A stretch of DNA of 64,000 nt, from positions 1 through 64,000 of the forward strand of contig LYSV01000010.1 of NCBI GenBank assembly GCA_001657315.1, in the 5' to 3' direction. The first letter of the stretch is position 1. Each line of letters opens with the position of its first letter. Source of the DNA: Flammeovirgaceae bacterium BBD 1991-12. Its GTDB lineage: Bacteria; Bacteroidota; Bacteroidia; Cytophagales; Cyclobacteriaceae. Under the pieces are notes generated by a model, which made no database searches, had not been told where the DNA came from, and saw only the letters and a program-made list of their open reading frames with translations. A program made the translations under genes and the position numbers. Positions 1 through 7,037 of this stretch are shown here, in pieces.

Positions 1-251
1 CCAACAGGGGAGTAAAGGTTTACCCGGACGGTATGCCCGAGACCTTCTGCACGGATCACTGGAGATGCCGGTTTGTCTCTGTCAAAAGTCAGTACGGCCC
101 GAACGTAGAGCGCAGGTATGAAGTGATCAACTACGAGCAGGTGGTTGCGCTGCTGTCGAAACTGAATTCAGAAGGTTTTGAGGTGATAAAAACCGAGAAT
201 CTGTATTCGTTTGATGGCCAGATCGGCTTTTCGCTGGGTCAGGGAGAATGA
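1..251 (+). CDS. icd: NADP-dependent isocitrate dehydrogenase, C-terminal end (partial)
   Basis: The window opens inside this reading frame; it is open from base 3 and stops at 249-251, so only about the last 82 residues are present. The segment RGVKVYPDG followed by PETFCTDHWRCRF and the ending GFSLGQGE match my recollection of the C-terminal extension of the long (about 480-500 residue) Thermus/Bacteroidota type of isocitrate dehydrogenase, which converts isocitrate to 2-oxoglutarate in the TCA cycle. The catalytic domain lies outside the window, so the call rests on the tail alone. A strong hairpin terminator follows 47 bases after the stop, so it ends its transcription unit. Confidence 0.72.
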   Translation, partial: NRGVKVYPDGMPETFCTDHWRCRFVSVKSQYGPNVERRYEVINYEQVVALLSKLNSEGFEVIKTENLYSFDGQIGFSLGQGE

Positions 252-298
252 TCCTGCTTTTGACGGTAGAAAAAGAAACAAACTACTAAGGATAACTG

Positions 299-325
299 AA
301 CCAGGCCAGCCGGCCTGGTTTTTTT
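299..325 (+). terminator. Rho-independent terminator after icd
   Basis: Perfect 9-bp stem AACCAGGCC / GGCCTGGTT (299-307 with 312-320), 4-base loop AGCC, then a run of seven T (319-325). It ends four bases before the ATG of the next gene, so the YitT-family gene must either use a promoter inside or before the hairpin or depend on read-through. Confidence 0.85.
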
Positions 326-329
326 GAAT

Positions 330-1211
330 ATGAGCGATACAGACAAAAAAGCCAGATGGCAACGAAGCATTGCGGAATCGCTGTGGATCCTGGCGGGGGT
401 TTTTTCGGCAGGCTTTGGACTTAAGGGTTTTTTATTGCCCAACAGCTTCATCGATGGAGGGGCAACCGGGATCTCACTTCTGATCGCGGAAACCACGATT
501 CTGGATATTTCCTACGTGATCCTGATCGTTAACGTACCGTTCATCGTCGTTGGCTACCTGCAGATGAGTCGCAGGTTTGTGCTCAAAACCGTACTGGCGG
601 TAGTCGTGCTTTCCATAGTGCTGGCACTGCTGGAGTTCCCCATTATCACGGAAGACCGGCTGCTGGCTTCGGTGTTTGGGGGTTTTTTCCTGGGTGCCGG
701 GATCGGACTTAGTGTGAGGGGAGGTTGCGTGATCGATGGTACTGAGATACTGGCTCTTTACTTCAGCCGGAGGTTGAACATTTCCATGGGGGATATTATC
801 ATCGTTATCAATGTGCTCATTTTCGGTATGTCAGCGTGGTTGCTGGGTATCGAGGCGGCACTCTATTCCATGCTGGCCTATTTTGTAGCTTCCAAAACCA
901 TGGATTTCATAATTCAGGGTATTGAGGAGTACCTCGGCCTCACCATCATTTCCAGACGCAGTGATGAAATAAGGGAAATGATCATCAAAGAGATGAATAC
1001 GGGTGTGACCATCCTGAACGGCCGGGGAGGATACGGCAGGAAAGGGAATGAACCTGAAAAAATGGACATTTTGTACACCGTAGTGACGCGCCTGGAACTA
1101 CTCAAGGTAAACAGAATAGTGGATGATGCCGATCCGGATGCCTTTCTGGTGATCCATGGAGTAAGAGATGTAAAGGGAGGAATGCTCAAGAGAAGACGGG
1201 TCCCGCATTAG
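330..1211 (+). CDS. YitT family membrane protein (DUF161/DUF2179)
   Basis: A 293-residue inner-membrane protein of unknown transport role. Residues about 15-205 hold five or six hydrophobic segments with the family signature GFGLKGFLLPNSFIDGGATG near residue 25. The C-terminal part (from about residue 215, TGVTILNGRGGYGRK) is the soluble DUF2179 domain. The reading frame also has an in-frame TTG at 324, but ATG 330 gives the normal MSDTDKK start. No Shine-Dalgarno is visible because the icd terminator abuts the start codon. Function in this family is not settled; the fold assignment is firm. Confidence 0.87.
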   Translation: MSDTDKKARWQRSIAESLWILAGVFSAGFGLKGFLLPNSFIDGGATGISLLIAETTILDISYVILIVNVPFIVVGYLQMSRRFVLKTVLAVVVLSIVLALLEFPIITEDRLLASVFGGFFLGAGIGLSVRGGCVIDGTEILALYFSRRLNISMGDIIIVINVLIFGMSAWLLGIEAALYSMLAYFVASKTMDFIIQGIEEYLGLTIISRRSDEIREMIIKEMNTGVTILNGRGGYGRKGNEPEKMDILYTVVTRLELLKVNRIVDDADPDAFLVIHGVRDVKGGMLKRRRVPH

Positions 1212-1389
1212 TTGAGATCAGTATTCAGCCAATGGTCCGTAAGACCATCCACTGGACCTGATGGCAGGAACAATGTGCTTTGTGGACCAATACCTGCAAC
1301 TGAGTACTCGCGATTTCCTGCTGATCAGTTAACATTTCCTTAAAAAAAGGAGCAATATTTCATAACCTTCATAGGCACTTTCTCGTTTA

Positions 1390-1406
1390 TAATAGTAATA
1401 CTATTA
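1390..1406 (+). promoter_or_regulatory. Palindromic operator candidate, copy 1 (8-1-8)
   Basis: TAATAGTA-A-TACTATTA is a perfect 17-bp palindrome ending 12 bases before the ATG of the TPR gene at 1419. Its 13-bp core ATAGTAATACTAT recurs exactly at 6294-6306 and 12899-12911, and with one mismatch at 5169-5181, each time close to a start codon. The position fits a repressor or activator site overlapping a promoter or 5' leader. Confidence 0.6.
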
Positions 1407-1418
1407 AAAAAAGTAGCT

Positions 1419-1787
1419 ATGCATAAAAAAATTATTACCATACTATTTTTATCAATACTCCCGTGGATGGGTCATAGCTATACCAACCCTGAAAACGACC
1501 TTATCAGAATGGGCAAGTCATTTATGACCCAATGGGATTTTGATCAGGCCATCTTCTTTTTTTCACGTGCTATTGAGGAAGACCCCGGTCTGGTAGAGGC
1601 ATATCTGCACAGAGCCAATGCATATCTGATGGTAGATAAATACCAGGAGGCGGTGGATGATTACCAAAGCGCTCTGGTGATCGATCCTGAGTTTGTGAAA
1701 AGCTTTATGGACAGCAAGAAAGAGAGGGTCCATACTGGTTCCTATCTGTCAGAATCTGACCATGATCCTGAACCTCCCATCGACTGA
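1419..1787 (+). CDS. Secreted TPR-repeat protein
   Basis: A 122-residue protein with an N-terminal signal peptide (hydrophobic stretch ITILFLSILPWMG, cleavage probably near residue 20) followed by about two tetratricopeptide units (residues 25-100, with the typical A-F-x-x-R-G-like spacing in EAYLHRANAYLMVDKYQEA). Probably a periplasmic protein-protein interaction module. Its end lies 25 bases before the ATG of the SPFH lipoprotein gene, so the two are likely cotranscribed. The palindrome at 1390-1406 sits directly upstream. No specific partner can be named. Confidence 0.75.
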   Translation: MHKKIITILFLSILPWMGHSYTNPENDLIRMGKSFMTQWDFDQAIFFFSRAIEEDPGLVEAYLHRANAYLMVDKYQEAVDDYQSALVIDPEFVKSFMDSKKERVHTGSYLSESDHDPEPPID

Positions 1788-1812
1788 GAATTTCCATTTA
1801 AATTATAATATC

Positions 1813-2595
1813 ATGAACAGATCAATATATTTTATCCTGCTGGCGGCTGTAGTATTTGGCAGCTGTACAGTAGTGAGGCAGGGAGAAGTAGGGGTGAAGC
1901 GTAAGCTGGGTAAGCTAAGCGAAAAGACGATAGAGCCTGGTGCGGTAGGTTTTAACCCTCTTGTTACGCGTGTCATCAAGCTGCCGATCCGTACTGTAAA
2001 TCTTGAGATCAGCTCTAATCTGCCTTCCAAGGAAGGATTGAACGTAGGAGCAATCATCTCCATTCTGTACCGTATCAAACCCGAATATGCTTCAAGTATC
2101 ATTGAGAACATCGGCGTAAACTATGAGGAGGTGGTGATCACCAGTGTATTCCGGTCGGCCTCTGCGGATGTATGCTCACGCTTTTTTGCCAAGGATATGC
2201 ACACGGCCCAGAGGAGTTTTATCGAAAACGAGATCACCAAACGGATGTCAGGGCTGCTTAGTGACCGTGGCTTTGAAATAGAGGCTGTACTGTTAAAAAC
2301 GATCCAACTCCCTCCGGGCCTTGCCCGTGCGGTGGAAGAAAAGCTGGAAGCTGAACAGGATGCACAACGCATGGAATTTCTGCTGCAAAGAGAGAAGTTG
2401 GAGGCTAAAAGGAAGCTGGTGGAAGCGGAAGGAACACGTGATGCACAAAAAGTGATCGCTCAGGGGTTAAATGAAGAAATATTACAGTGGCAGACTATTG
2501 AAGCATTCAAGGAGTTGTCCACTTCGCCCAATTCAAAGGTGATTATTACCAATGGAAGTGCTCCGTTGCTCATGAACGAAATTAAGGGCAACTGA
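1813..2595 (+). CDS. SPFH/prohibitin-family lipoprotein
   Basis: A 260-residue Band-7/prohibitin-like protein. The N-terminus is a lipoprotein signal with lipobox VFGSC (Cys18), then the SPFH domain (about residues 22-190, including the GEVGVKRKLGKL opening and the EIEAVLLKTIQLP strand) and a charged coiled coil (about 190-230, EEKLEAEQDAQRMEFLLQRE). Such proteins form membrane-bound rings or scaffolds. An earlier in-frame ATG at 1762 overlaps the upstream gene and would bury the signal peptide, so ATG 1813 is chosen. Bacterial prohibitin-like lipoproteins are common in Bacteroidota, but the role here is unknown. Confidence 0.85.
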   Translation: MNRSIYFILLAAVVFGSCTVVRQGEVGVKRKLGKLSEKTIEPGAVGFNPLVTRVIKLPIRTVNLEISSNLPSKEGLNVGAIISILYRIKPEYASSIIENIGVNYEEVVITSVFRSASADVCSRFFAKDMHTAQRSFIENEITKRMSGLLSDRGFEIEAVLLKTIQLPPGLARAVEEKLEAEQDAQRMEFLLQREKLEAKRKLVEAEGTRDAQKVIAQGLNEEILQWQTIEAFKELSTSPNSKVIITNGSAPLLMNEIKGN

Positions 2596-2630
2596 CATCG
2601 GTCGGTTAGCCGGACAAACAGAAACAGGGA

Positions 2631-2858
2631 ATGATCTGGATAGTCGTAGACGACGATCCCTGGCCTGATAAGTACATACCTATACTTGTCAGGCCCCAAC
2701 TTGAGGCGGTAGAGTTAAAAAGGGGATCTGCCCGGTTCAGGGTATTTGACAATGAACCGGATGCCATATTACACGCTGAGGAATTGAAAAACAAGTATCA
2801 GGCAAAAACCGTCAGAATGTTCTACTCTGACGGTTTTTCCAAAACCATCACATCATGA
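2631..2858 (+). CDS. Small hypothetical protein coupled to LRR gene
   Basis: A 75-residue soluble protein I do not recognise; it begins MIWIVVDDDPWPDKYIPILV and has no signal peptide or transmembrane segment. It is supported mainly by its placement: it starts 35 bases after the SPFH gene and its stop overlaps the start of the next gene in the sequence ATGA (2855-2858), typical of translational coupling. A long terminator-like hairpin (2804-2838) lies inside its last 19 codons, which is odd for a coding region and suggests that the distal LRR gene is attenuated. Confidence 0.6.
   Translation: MIWIVVDDDPWPDKYIPILVRPQLEAVELKRGSARFRVFDNEPDAILHAEELKNKYQAKTVRMFYSDGFSKTITS
2804..2838 (+). terminator. 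Terminator-like hairpin inside the coding region
   Basis: A perfect 13-bp inverted repeat AAAAACCGTCAGA / TCTGACGGTTTTT (2804-2816 with 2826-2838) with a 9-base loop. It has an A-run before and a T-run after, so it has terminator geometry on either strand. It lies within the end of the small gene 2631-2858 and 17 bases before the LRR gene start. Confidence 0.6.
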
Positions 2859-3745
2859 AAAAGAAAAAAGAGTATAAGAAGATCACGTTTATCTATTTTG
2901 GACTTCTGCTGGTGTTACTCTTTACTCTGAGTGCCGTAAAAAGCTATGGGCAGATCCCGGTGAGATTCGATAACCTGCAGGAGGCGATGGCAGCTCCAAA
3001 CTCCGTGGAATGGTTGGAACTGAGGGATAAAGGTTATGATAAATTTCCTGAAGTGATCTTCCAGTTCAGAAATCTGGAGTTTCTTGACTTGTCCGGTAAT
3101 CAGCTCAAGTCAGTTCCGGACGAAATATCCGCCCTTTCGAGATTGAAATACCTGGACCTTTCCGGAAATCTGATCAGAGAGGTACCGGGATCCATGGGCT
3201 CTCTCGACTCCCTCACTACCCTTCACATGGCCAATTTGCCCTACCTCAATCTGGACCAGGTGTTTCCGGTGATTAGTCAGATCCGTGACCTGCGGGTCCT
3301 TGACATAAAAAATGACAATATTGTAACCCTGCCTTCTTCGATCCAAAATTTTACGCAACTGGAATTGCTGGACCTTTCCGGAAATCCTATACGGGTAATC
3401 CCACGGGAACTAACCTATCTGGATCAACTTAAGATACTTTATCTGAATAACGATAAGGAACTGGACCTTGAAGGTAGTGTAGACGTATTGATTGAGATTG
3501 AACAGTTACAGGAGCTGCACCTTGAAAACGATGCCATCAAGGTGATCCCTGACAAAATAAGCAGGATGAAAAGCCTCGAATACCTGTACCTTAATGAAAA
3601 CCATCTTGATCAGTTGCCTCCTTCCATACGGACCATGCCAGGTTTGAAATATATCGATGTCCATGCCAACCCCATCCCCAATGTGTTTCTGGATGAATAC
3701 AGAAGGTACCTGGCGCCTTCGATCAAGATCAATATCGGCAATTGA
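2855..3745 (+). CDS. Leucine-rich-repeat protein, exported
   Basis: A 296-residue protein with a Lys-rich N-terminus and one hydrophobic signal or anchor segment (about residues 12-30), then about ten leucine-rich repeats of the LxxLxLSGNxLxxVPxxIxxLxxL type from residue 50 to the end. It is probably periplasmic or surface-exposed and serves as a binding scaffold. No enzymatic domain is visible. The start overlaps the upstream stop by four bases (ATGA), so its translation is probably coupled to the 75-residue protein. Last gene of the run that starts at 1419. Confidence 0.85.
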   Translation: MKKKKEYKKITFIYFGLLLVLLFTLSAVKSYGQIPVRFDNLQEAMAAPNSVEWLELRDKGYDKFPEVIFQFRNLEFLDLSGNQLKSVPDEISALSRLKYLDLSGNLIREVPGSMGSLDSLTTLHMANLPYLNLDQVFPVISQIRDLRVLDIKNDNIVTLPSSIQNFTQLELLDLSGNPIRVIPRELTYLDQLKILYLNNDKELDLEGSVDVLIEIEQLQELHLENDAIKVIPDKISRMKSLEYLYLNENHLDQLPPSIRTMPGLKYIDVHANPIPNVFLDEYRRYLAPSIKINIGN

Positions 3746-3746
3746 C

Positions 3747-3796
3747 ATTTCCTGTTTGGCAATTGAGATTTGCTGACTGCCATTTGCCCGATGCCG
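3747..3796. repeat. Degenerate word repeat at a convergent gene end
   Basis: Words of the GGCAATT / TTTGCC kind alternate here in both orientations (TTTGGCAATTGAGATTTGC, then TGCCATTTGCCCGATGCC) and can fold on themselves. The stretch lies between the convergent LRR and sbtB genes. It resembles the word-repeat stem-loops elsewhere in the window but uses a different word. Confidence 0.4.
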
Positions 3797-3834
3797 ACTT
3801 CACGACTAAGCATTCATACTTATCACTACTACTA

Positions 3835-4128
3835 TTAGTGAATCAGCCATTTGGCGTCACTTACCAGGCATACCCCACCCGATTTTTTAAGTACAGCCCT
3901 TAGCGGTTCCTTGATCCTGTCCAGCTCTTCCACGGAGCAGGCTATAATAAAATACGTATTTTGAAAAGCGTTGTGCAGGCCTTCTCCATCCTGTATGCCC
4001 TTGTCGCCACTACCCAGCACATTTTTGATCAAGGTATAACCATTGATCTCATGTTTTTTCAGAATGTCGATAACCTTGCGGGTTTCAAGGGTCCCTGTAA
4101 CAATTTCTACGCGTTTAAGATCTCTCAT
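3835..4128 (-). CDS. sbtB: PII-like signalling protein SbtB
   Basis: A 97-residue protein with the ferredoxin-like PII fold: RVEIVTGTLETRKVIDIL at the N-terminus, a glycine-rich T-loop region (NVLGSGDKG, about residues 38-46) and a conserved distal strand (YFIIACSVEELDRI). In cyanobacteria SbtB is a trimeric adenine-nucleotide sensor that controls the bicarbonate transporter SbtA. Here it follows sbtA with only 6 bases between the genes, which is the main support for the name. A generic PII-like protein is the alternative. Confidence 0.8.
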   Translation of the reverse strand: MRDLKRVEIVTGTLETRKVIDILKKHEINGYTLIKNVLGSGDKGIQDGEGLHNAFQNTYFIIACSVEELDRIKEPLRAVLKKSGGVCLVSDAKWLIH

Positions 4129-4134
4129 TGCTCT

Positions 4135-5106
4135 CTAATTTAACCACTCCAGAATATGATAGTAAACCGGTATTCCTATTATAATATTAAACGGAAAAGT
4201 GATCGCCAGGGACATCGGAACGTAAAGCCCCGGATTAGCTTCAGGCACTGTAAGTCGTATGGCTGCCGGCACGGCTATGTATGAGGCACTTGCAAACAAT
4301 ACTACCAGCAGTAGTGAGTCCCCGACATTGATGTTCAACATGGAGCAAAGTGCTATGCCCAATGCAGCGTTCAATATAGGTATTACAATGCTGAAGACAA
4401 TTAAAAAGGTGCCGGCCATTCGCAGGGAACGGATCCTTTTTCCAGCCAGAAGCCCCATGTCCAGCAGAAAAAAGGCCAGCATACCCTTGAAGATATTGTC
4501 TGTGAATGGTGCCAATGCCGTGGCGGTCCTTTCACCACCCAGCACACCTATGACCAGACTACCCAGGATCAGCACTACGGACCCATTGGTAAGGGCCTCT
4601 TTCAGAATGCCTTTATAATTATTTCCGTTGCCATTGTTTTTATCCGTACGGTACAGATTAATGAGTAAGACTCCAATAATAATAGCGGGCGATTCCATCA
4701 GGGCCATGGCAGCTACCATATGCCCTCCGTAGCTTACATCAATATCTCTTAGGAAAGCCGTGGCTGTAATAAATGTTACCGCACTGATCGATCCGTAAGT
4801 GGCAGCTATGGCGCCGGCATCGTAAATATTCACTTTCTTTTTAAGTACATAGAAAGTGTAGATCGGAACTACTACCGACATGAGCATGGCCAGGCCCAGT
4901 GTTGTGAGCACATCTGCCGTAATTCCGCTATGCGCCAGTTCTACACCACCTTTGATGCCGATGGACAGCAGAAGATAAAGAGAGAGGAATTTTGGAATGG
5001 GCTGTGGTATTTCCAGATCGGATTTGATAAACACTGAGATCAGCCCAAGAAAAAAGAAAAGAACAGCAGGATTAAGCAGATTGTGAAGAACAACTTCCAG
5101 ACTCAT
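4135..5106 (-). CDS. sbtA: Sodium-dependent bicarbonate transporter family permease SbtA
   Basis: A 323-residue integral membrane protein with about ten hydrophobic helices. The start LLNPAVLFFFLGLISVFIKSD and the segment LLLSIGIKGGVELA are typical of the SbtA (DUF897) family, which imports bicarbonate with sodium. Lengths and helix count match the family. It is the first gene of a two-gene operon with sbtB and is divergent from a universal stress protein gene; the 86-base spacer carries a near-copy of the 13-bp palindrome. In a heterotroph the substrate may feed anaplerotic carboxylation; that is inference. Confidence 0.88.
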   Translation of the reverse strand: MSLEVVLHNLLNPAVLFFFLGLISVFIKSDLEIPQPIPKFLSLYLLLSIGIKGGVELAHSGITADVLTTLGLAMLMSVVVPIYTFYVLKKKVNIYDAGAIAATYGSISAVTFITATAFLRDIDVSYGGHMVAAMALMESPAIIIGVLLINLYRTDKNNGNGNNYKGILKEALTNGSVVLILGSLVIGVLGGERTATALAPFTDNIFKGMLAFFLLDMGLLAGKRIRSLRMAGTFLIVFSIVIPILNAALGIALCSMLNINVGDSLLLVVLFASASYIAVPAAIRLTVPEANPGLYVPMSLAITFPFNIIIGIPVYYHILEWLN

Positions 5107-5168
5107 AAAAAACTTTTTCGTTAATTCAGGAACATCGCAAAGATATGATTGTTTTTCTATCTAAAATC

Positions 5169-5181
5169 ATAGCATTACTAT
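5169..5181 (+). promoter_or_regulatory. Palindromic operator candidate, variant copy
   Basis: ATAGCATTACTAT differs at one position from the reverse complement (ATAGTATTACTAT) of the 13-bp palindrome found at three other promoters. It lies in the 86-base divergent spacer, 11 bases before the ATG of the universal stress protein gene and 62 bases from the sbtA start. Confidence 0.45.
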
Positions 5182-5192
5182 TATTTTGAATT

Positions 5193-6143
5193 ATGGAATT
5201 CTCTAAGGTGTGGGTAGTTGGACTGGACATGTCTGAAACAGATGGCTTCATTTTTAAAAATGTAGCAGAACTGGCCCGCCGGTTCAAGCCGGAAGTGATC
5301 CACTTCGCACACGTGGCACCGGAGCCGGATATCCCCGGCGAGGTTTTGCAGGATATTCCTGACCTGCAGATCCCGGAACTGACCCATTATCGTTCCAAAA
5401 TTCAAAAGCATATTGAGGAAGACCTCGGGTCCGGGCACAACGTTGAGATCCATATCCGGGAAGGCAATCCCCTGACTGAATTGCTAAGAGTATGCACGCA
5501 GGTGAAGTGTGATCTTTTGGTGGTAGGAGAGAAGGGCAGTAAAAGCCCGGGTGTTGTGGCCAGAAAAATTGTAAGGAAATCCCCGTGCAGTATACTCTTG
5601 ATACCGGAGTTGTTTAACAAATCCATCACCTCTGTTCTTGTTCCCACAGACTTTTCCGACTATTCCACCATGGCACTTCAGATGGGTGAAACGGTGGCGG
5701 AAAAGTATAATGACTGTATTATTCACGCTCTGCATGTATATAAAGATGCCTCGAAATACCTGAGCCAGGTATTTGAAACCGTTCATGAGATAGATGAGAT
5801 CCTGCTCAGAAGAAAGACTATTGATGAAAAGCTGACTACCTATGCCCGGCATAAGCTGGATGAACATCTTGAAAAATTCAGGAGCAATGGATCGGATATT
5901 GCTCCACACACGGTAAGCATAGACCGGGGCAGGGAGATCAGCAATGGTATAGACGAATGGATCAGGGCAAATGCTCCCGATCTGGTGATCATTGGCTCAC
6001 GGGGGCAATCCGCCCCAACGGCCGCTCTGCTGGGAAGAGTATCCGAGCAGGTCTATTCCAAATGCAACGACCACATGCTGCTGATCATTAAAAGAAAGGA
6101 TGAGAACAGTAGTTTGCTGAAAGTCCTGCTTGGTGGATCCTGA
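5193..6143 (+). CDS. Universal stress protein, tandem UspA domains
   Basis: A 316-residue cytoplasmic protein with two UspA domains (about residues 1-145 and 147-305). The second domain keeps the nucleotide-binding spacing G-x2-G-x9-G (GSRGQSAPTAALLG). The first has GEKG but a Lys where the third Gly would be, so only one site may bind ATP. The second domain opens with the usual SVLVPTDFSDYS. Such tandem proteins accumulate under starvation and respiratory stress. Divergent from sbtAB. A hairpin follows at 6184-6216. Confidence 0.9.
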   Translation: MEFSKVWVVGLDMSETDGFIFKNVAELARRFKPEVIHFAHVAPEPDIPGEVLQDIPDLQIPELTHYRSKIQKHIEEDLGSGHNVEIHIREGNPLTELLRVCTQVKCDLLVVGEKGSKSPGVVARKIVRKSPCSILLIPELFNKSITSVLVPTDFSDYSTMALQMGETVAEKYNDCIIHALHVYKDASKYLSQVFETVHEIDEILLRRKTIDEKLTTYARHKLDEHLEKFRSNGSDIAPHTVSIDRGREISNGIDEWIRANAPDLVIIGSRGQSAPTAALLGRVSEQVYSKCNDHMLLIIKRKDENSSLLKVLLGGS

Positions 6144-6183
6144 CCCTCCACAAACTGTCGGTTTTTGTAAAACAATGGTCAAT

Positions 6184-6221
6184 AAATACAGCCCCGGTTC
6201 AGGCGTGCCTGTATTTTAGTG
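6184..6221 (+). terminator. Probable terminator after the stress protein gene
   Basis: Inverted repeat AAATACAG / CTGTATTT (6184-6191 with 6209-6216) enclosing a smaller CAGG/CCTG pairing, followed by a short, interrupted T-run. Weaker than the icd terminator but placed correctly 40 bases after the stop. Confidence 0.45.
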
Positions 6222-6293
6222 ATCAATGAAAATAATTCATCCGGTTTTTTTGAACTTTTCACTAACATTCGTGTTATTTGATTATCATAATTG

Positions 6294-6306
6294 ATAGTAA
6301 TACTAT
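6294..6306 (+). promoter_or_regulatory. Palindromic operator candidate, copy 2
   Basis: Exact ATAGTA-A-TACTAT, 35 bases before the ATG of the TetR-family gene that heads the export operon. TetR proteins usually repress their own promoter through palindromes of this size, so this regulator is the prime candidate to bind all copies. Confidence 0.6.
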
Positions 6307-6341
6307 TTCATTAGTTAGTATACATAAAGATTCAAAAGTAT

Positions 6342-7019
6342 ATGGCAACTTTACAGTTATTGATGAACGAAAACCTGTTTATCAGGGACCCGCAGGAAAC
6401 TGAGCTGGGAAGGAAAATTGTGCAGGACAGTATAGGAATGATTGATGAACTGGGCTTTGAAAAGTTCACGTTTAAAAAACTGGCAATGAAAATTGATTCT
6501 ACGGAGGCGTCCATTTACCGGTATTTTGAGAATAAACACCGCCTTTTGGTATATCTCATCGCCTGGTACTGGAACTGGATCGAATACCGCATAGATTTTG
6601 GTACTCAAAATATATTTGATCCTGAGCAAAAGCTGGCGATAGCATTGCGGATCATTGCTGAGAAAAAGGAGAGGGACCCTTTCTTTCCACAAATTGATGA
6701 GGAAGCCCTCTATCGAATTGTTATTTCCGAATCTGACAAGACCTACCTGACGAAGCAGGTAGACGCGGATAATAAAGAAGGATTGTTCCGGGGTTTTAAG
6801 TCACTCTGTGGTAAAATTGCTTCCTTTATTCTTGAAATTAATCCTGACTTCAGATACCCGCACTCATTGATCAGTACAGCATTGCTCACGGCGCATCAGC
6901 AGCTTTTTTATGCGGAACATCTGCCATCACTTACCAATCTGAAAAAGGCGAATGGCAGCTTGCACAAGCAGAGCGAGGATTTTCTTAACGAGATGGTTTT
7001 CAGGACGATAAAAGTCTAA
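6342..7019 (+). CDS. TetR/AcrR-family transcriptional regulator
   Basis: A 225-residue DNA-binding protein. Residues about 22-68 form the TetR helix-turn-helix (KFTFKKLAMKIDSTEASIYRYF, recognisable by the x-S-I-Y-R-Y-F-x-N-K ending). The rest is the helical ligand-binding and dimerisation domain. It is the first gene of the run TetR-ABC-HlyD-TolC, with 18 bases to the ABC gene, and probably controls the exporter. The palindrome at 6294-6306 is a plausible autoregulatory site. The inducer is unknown. Confidence 0.87.
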   Translation: MATLQLLMNENLFIRDPQETELGRKIVQDSIGMIDELGFEKFTFKKLAMKIDSTEASIYRYFENKHRLLVYLIAWYWNWIEYRIDFGTQNIFDPEQKLAIALRIIAEKKERDPFFPQIDEEALYRIVISESDKTYLTKQVDADNKEGLFRGFKSLCGKIASFILEINPDFRYPHSLISTALLTAHQQLFYAEHLPSLTNLKKANGSLHKQSEDFLNEMVFRTIKV

Positions 7020-7037
7020 ATCCAGCCCTACCATACC

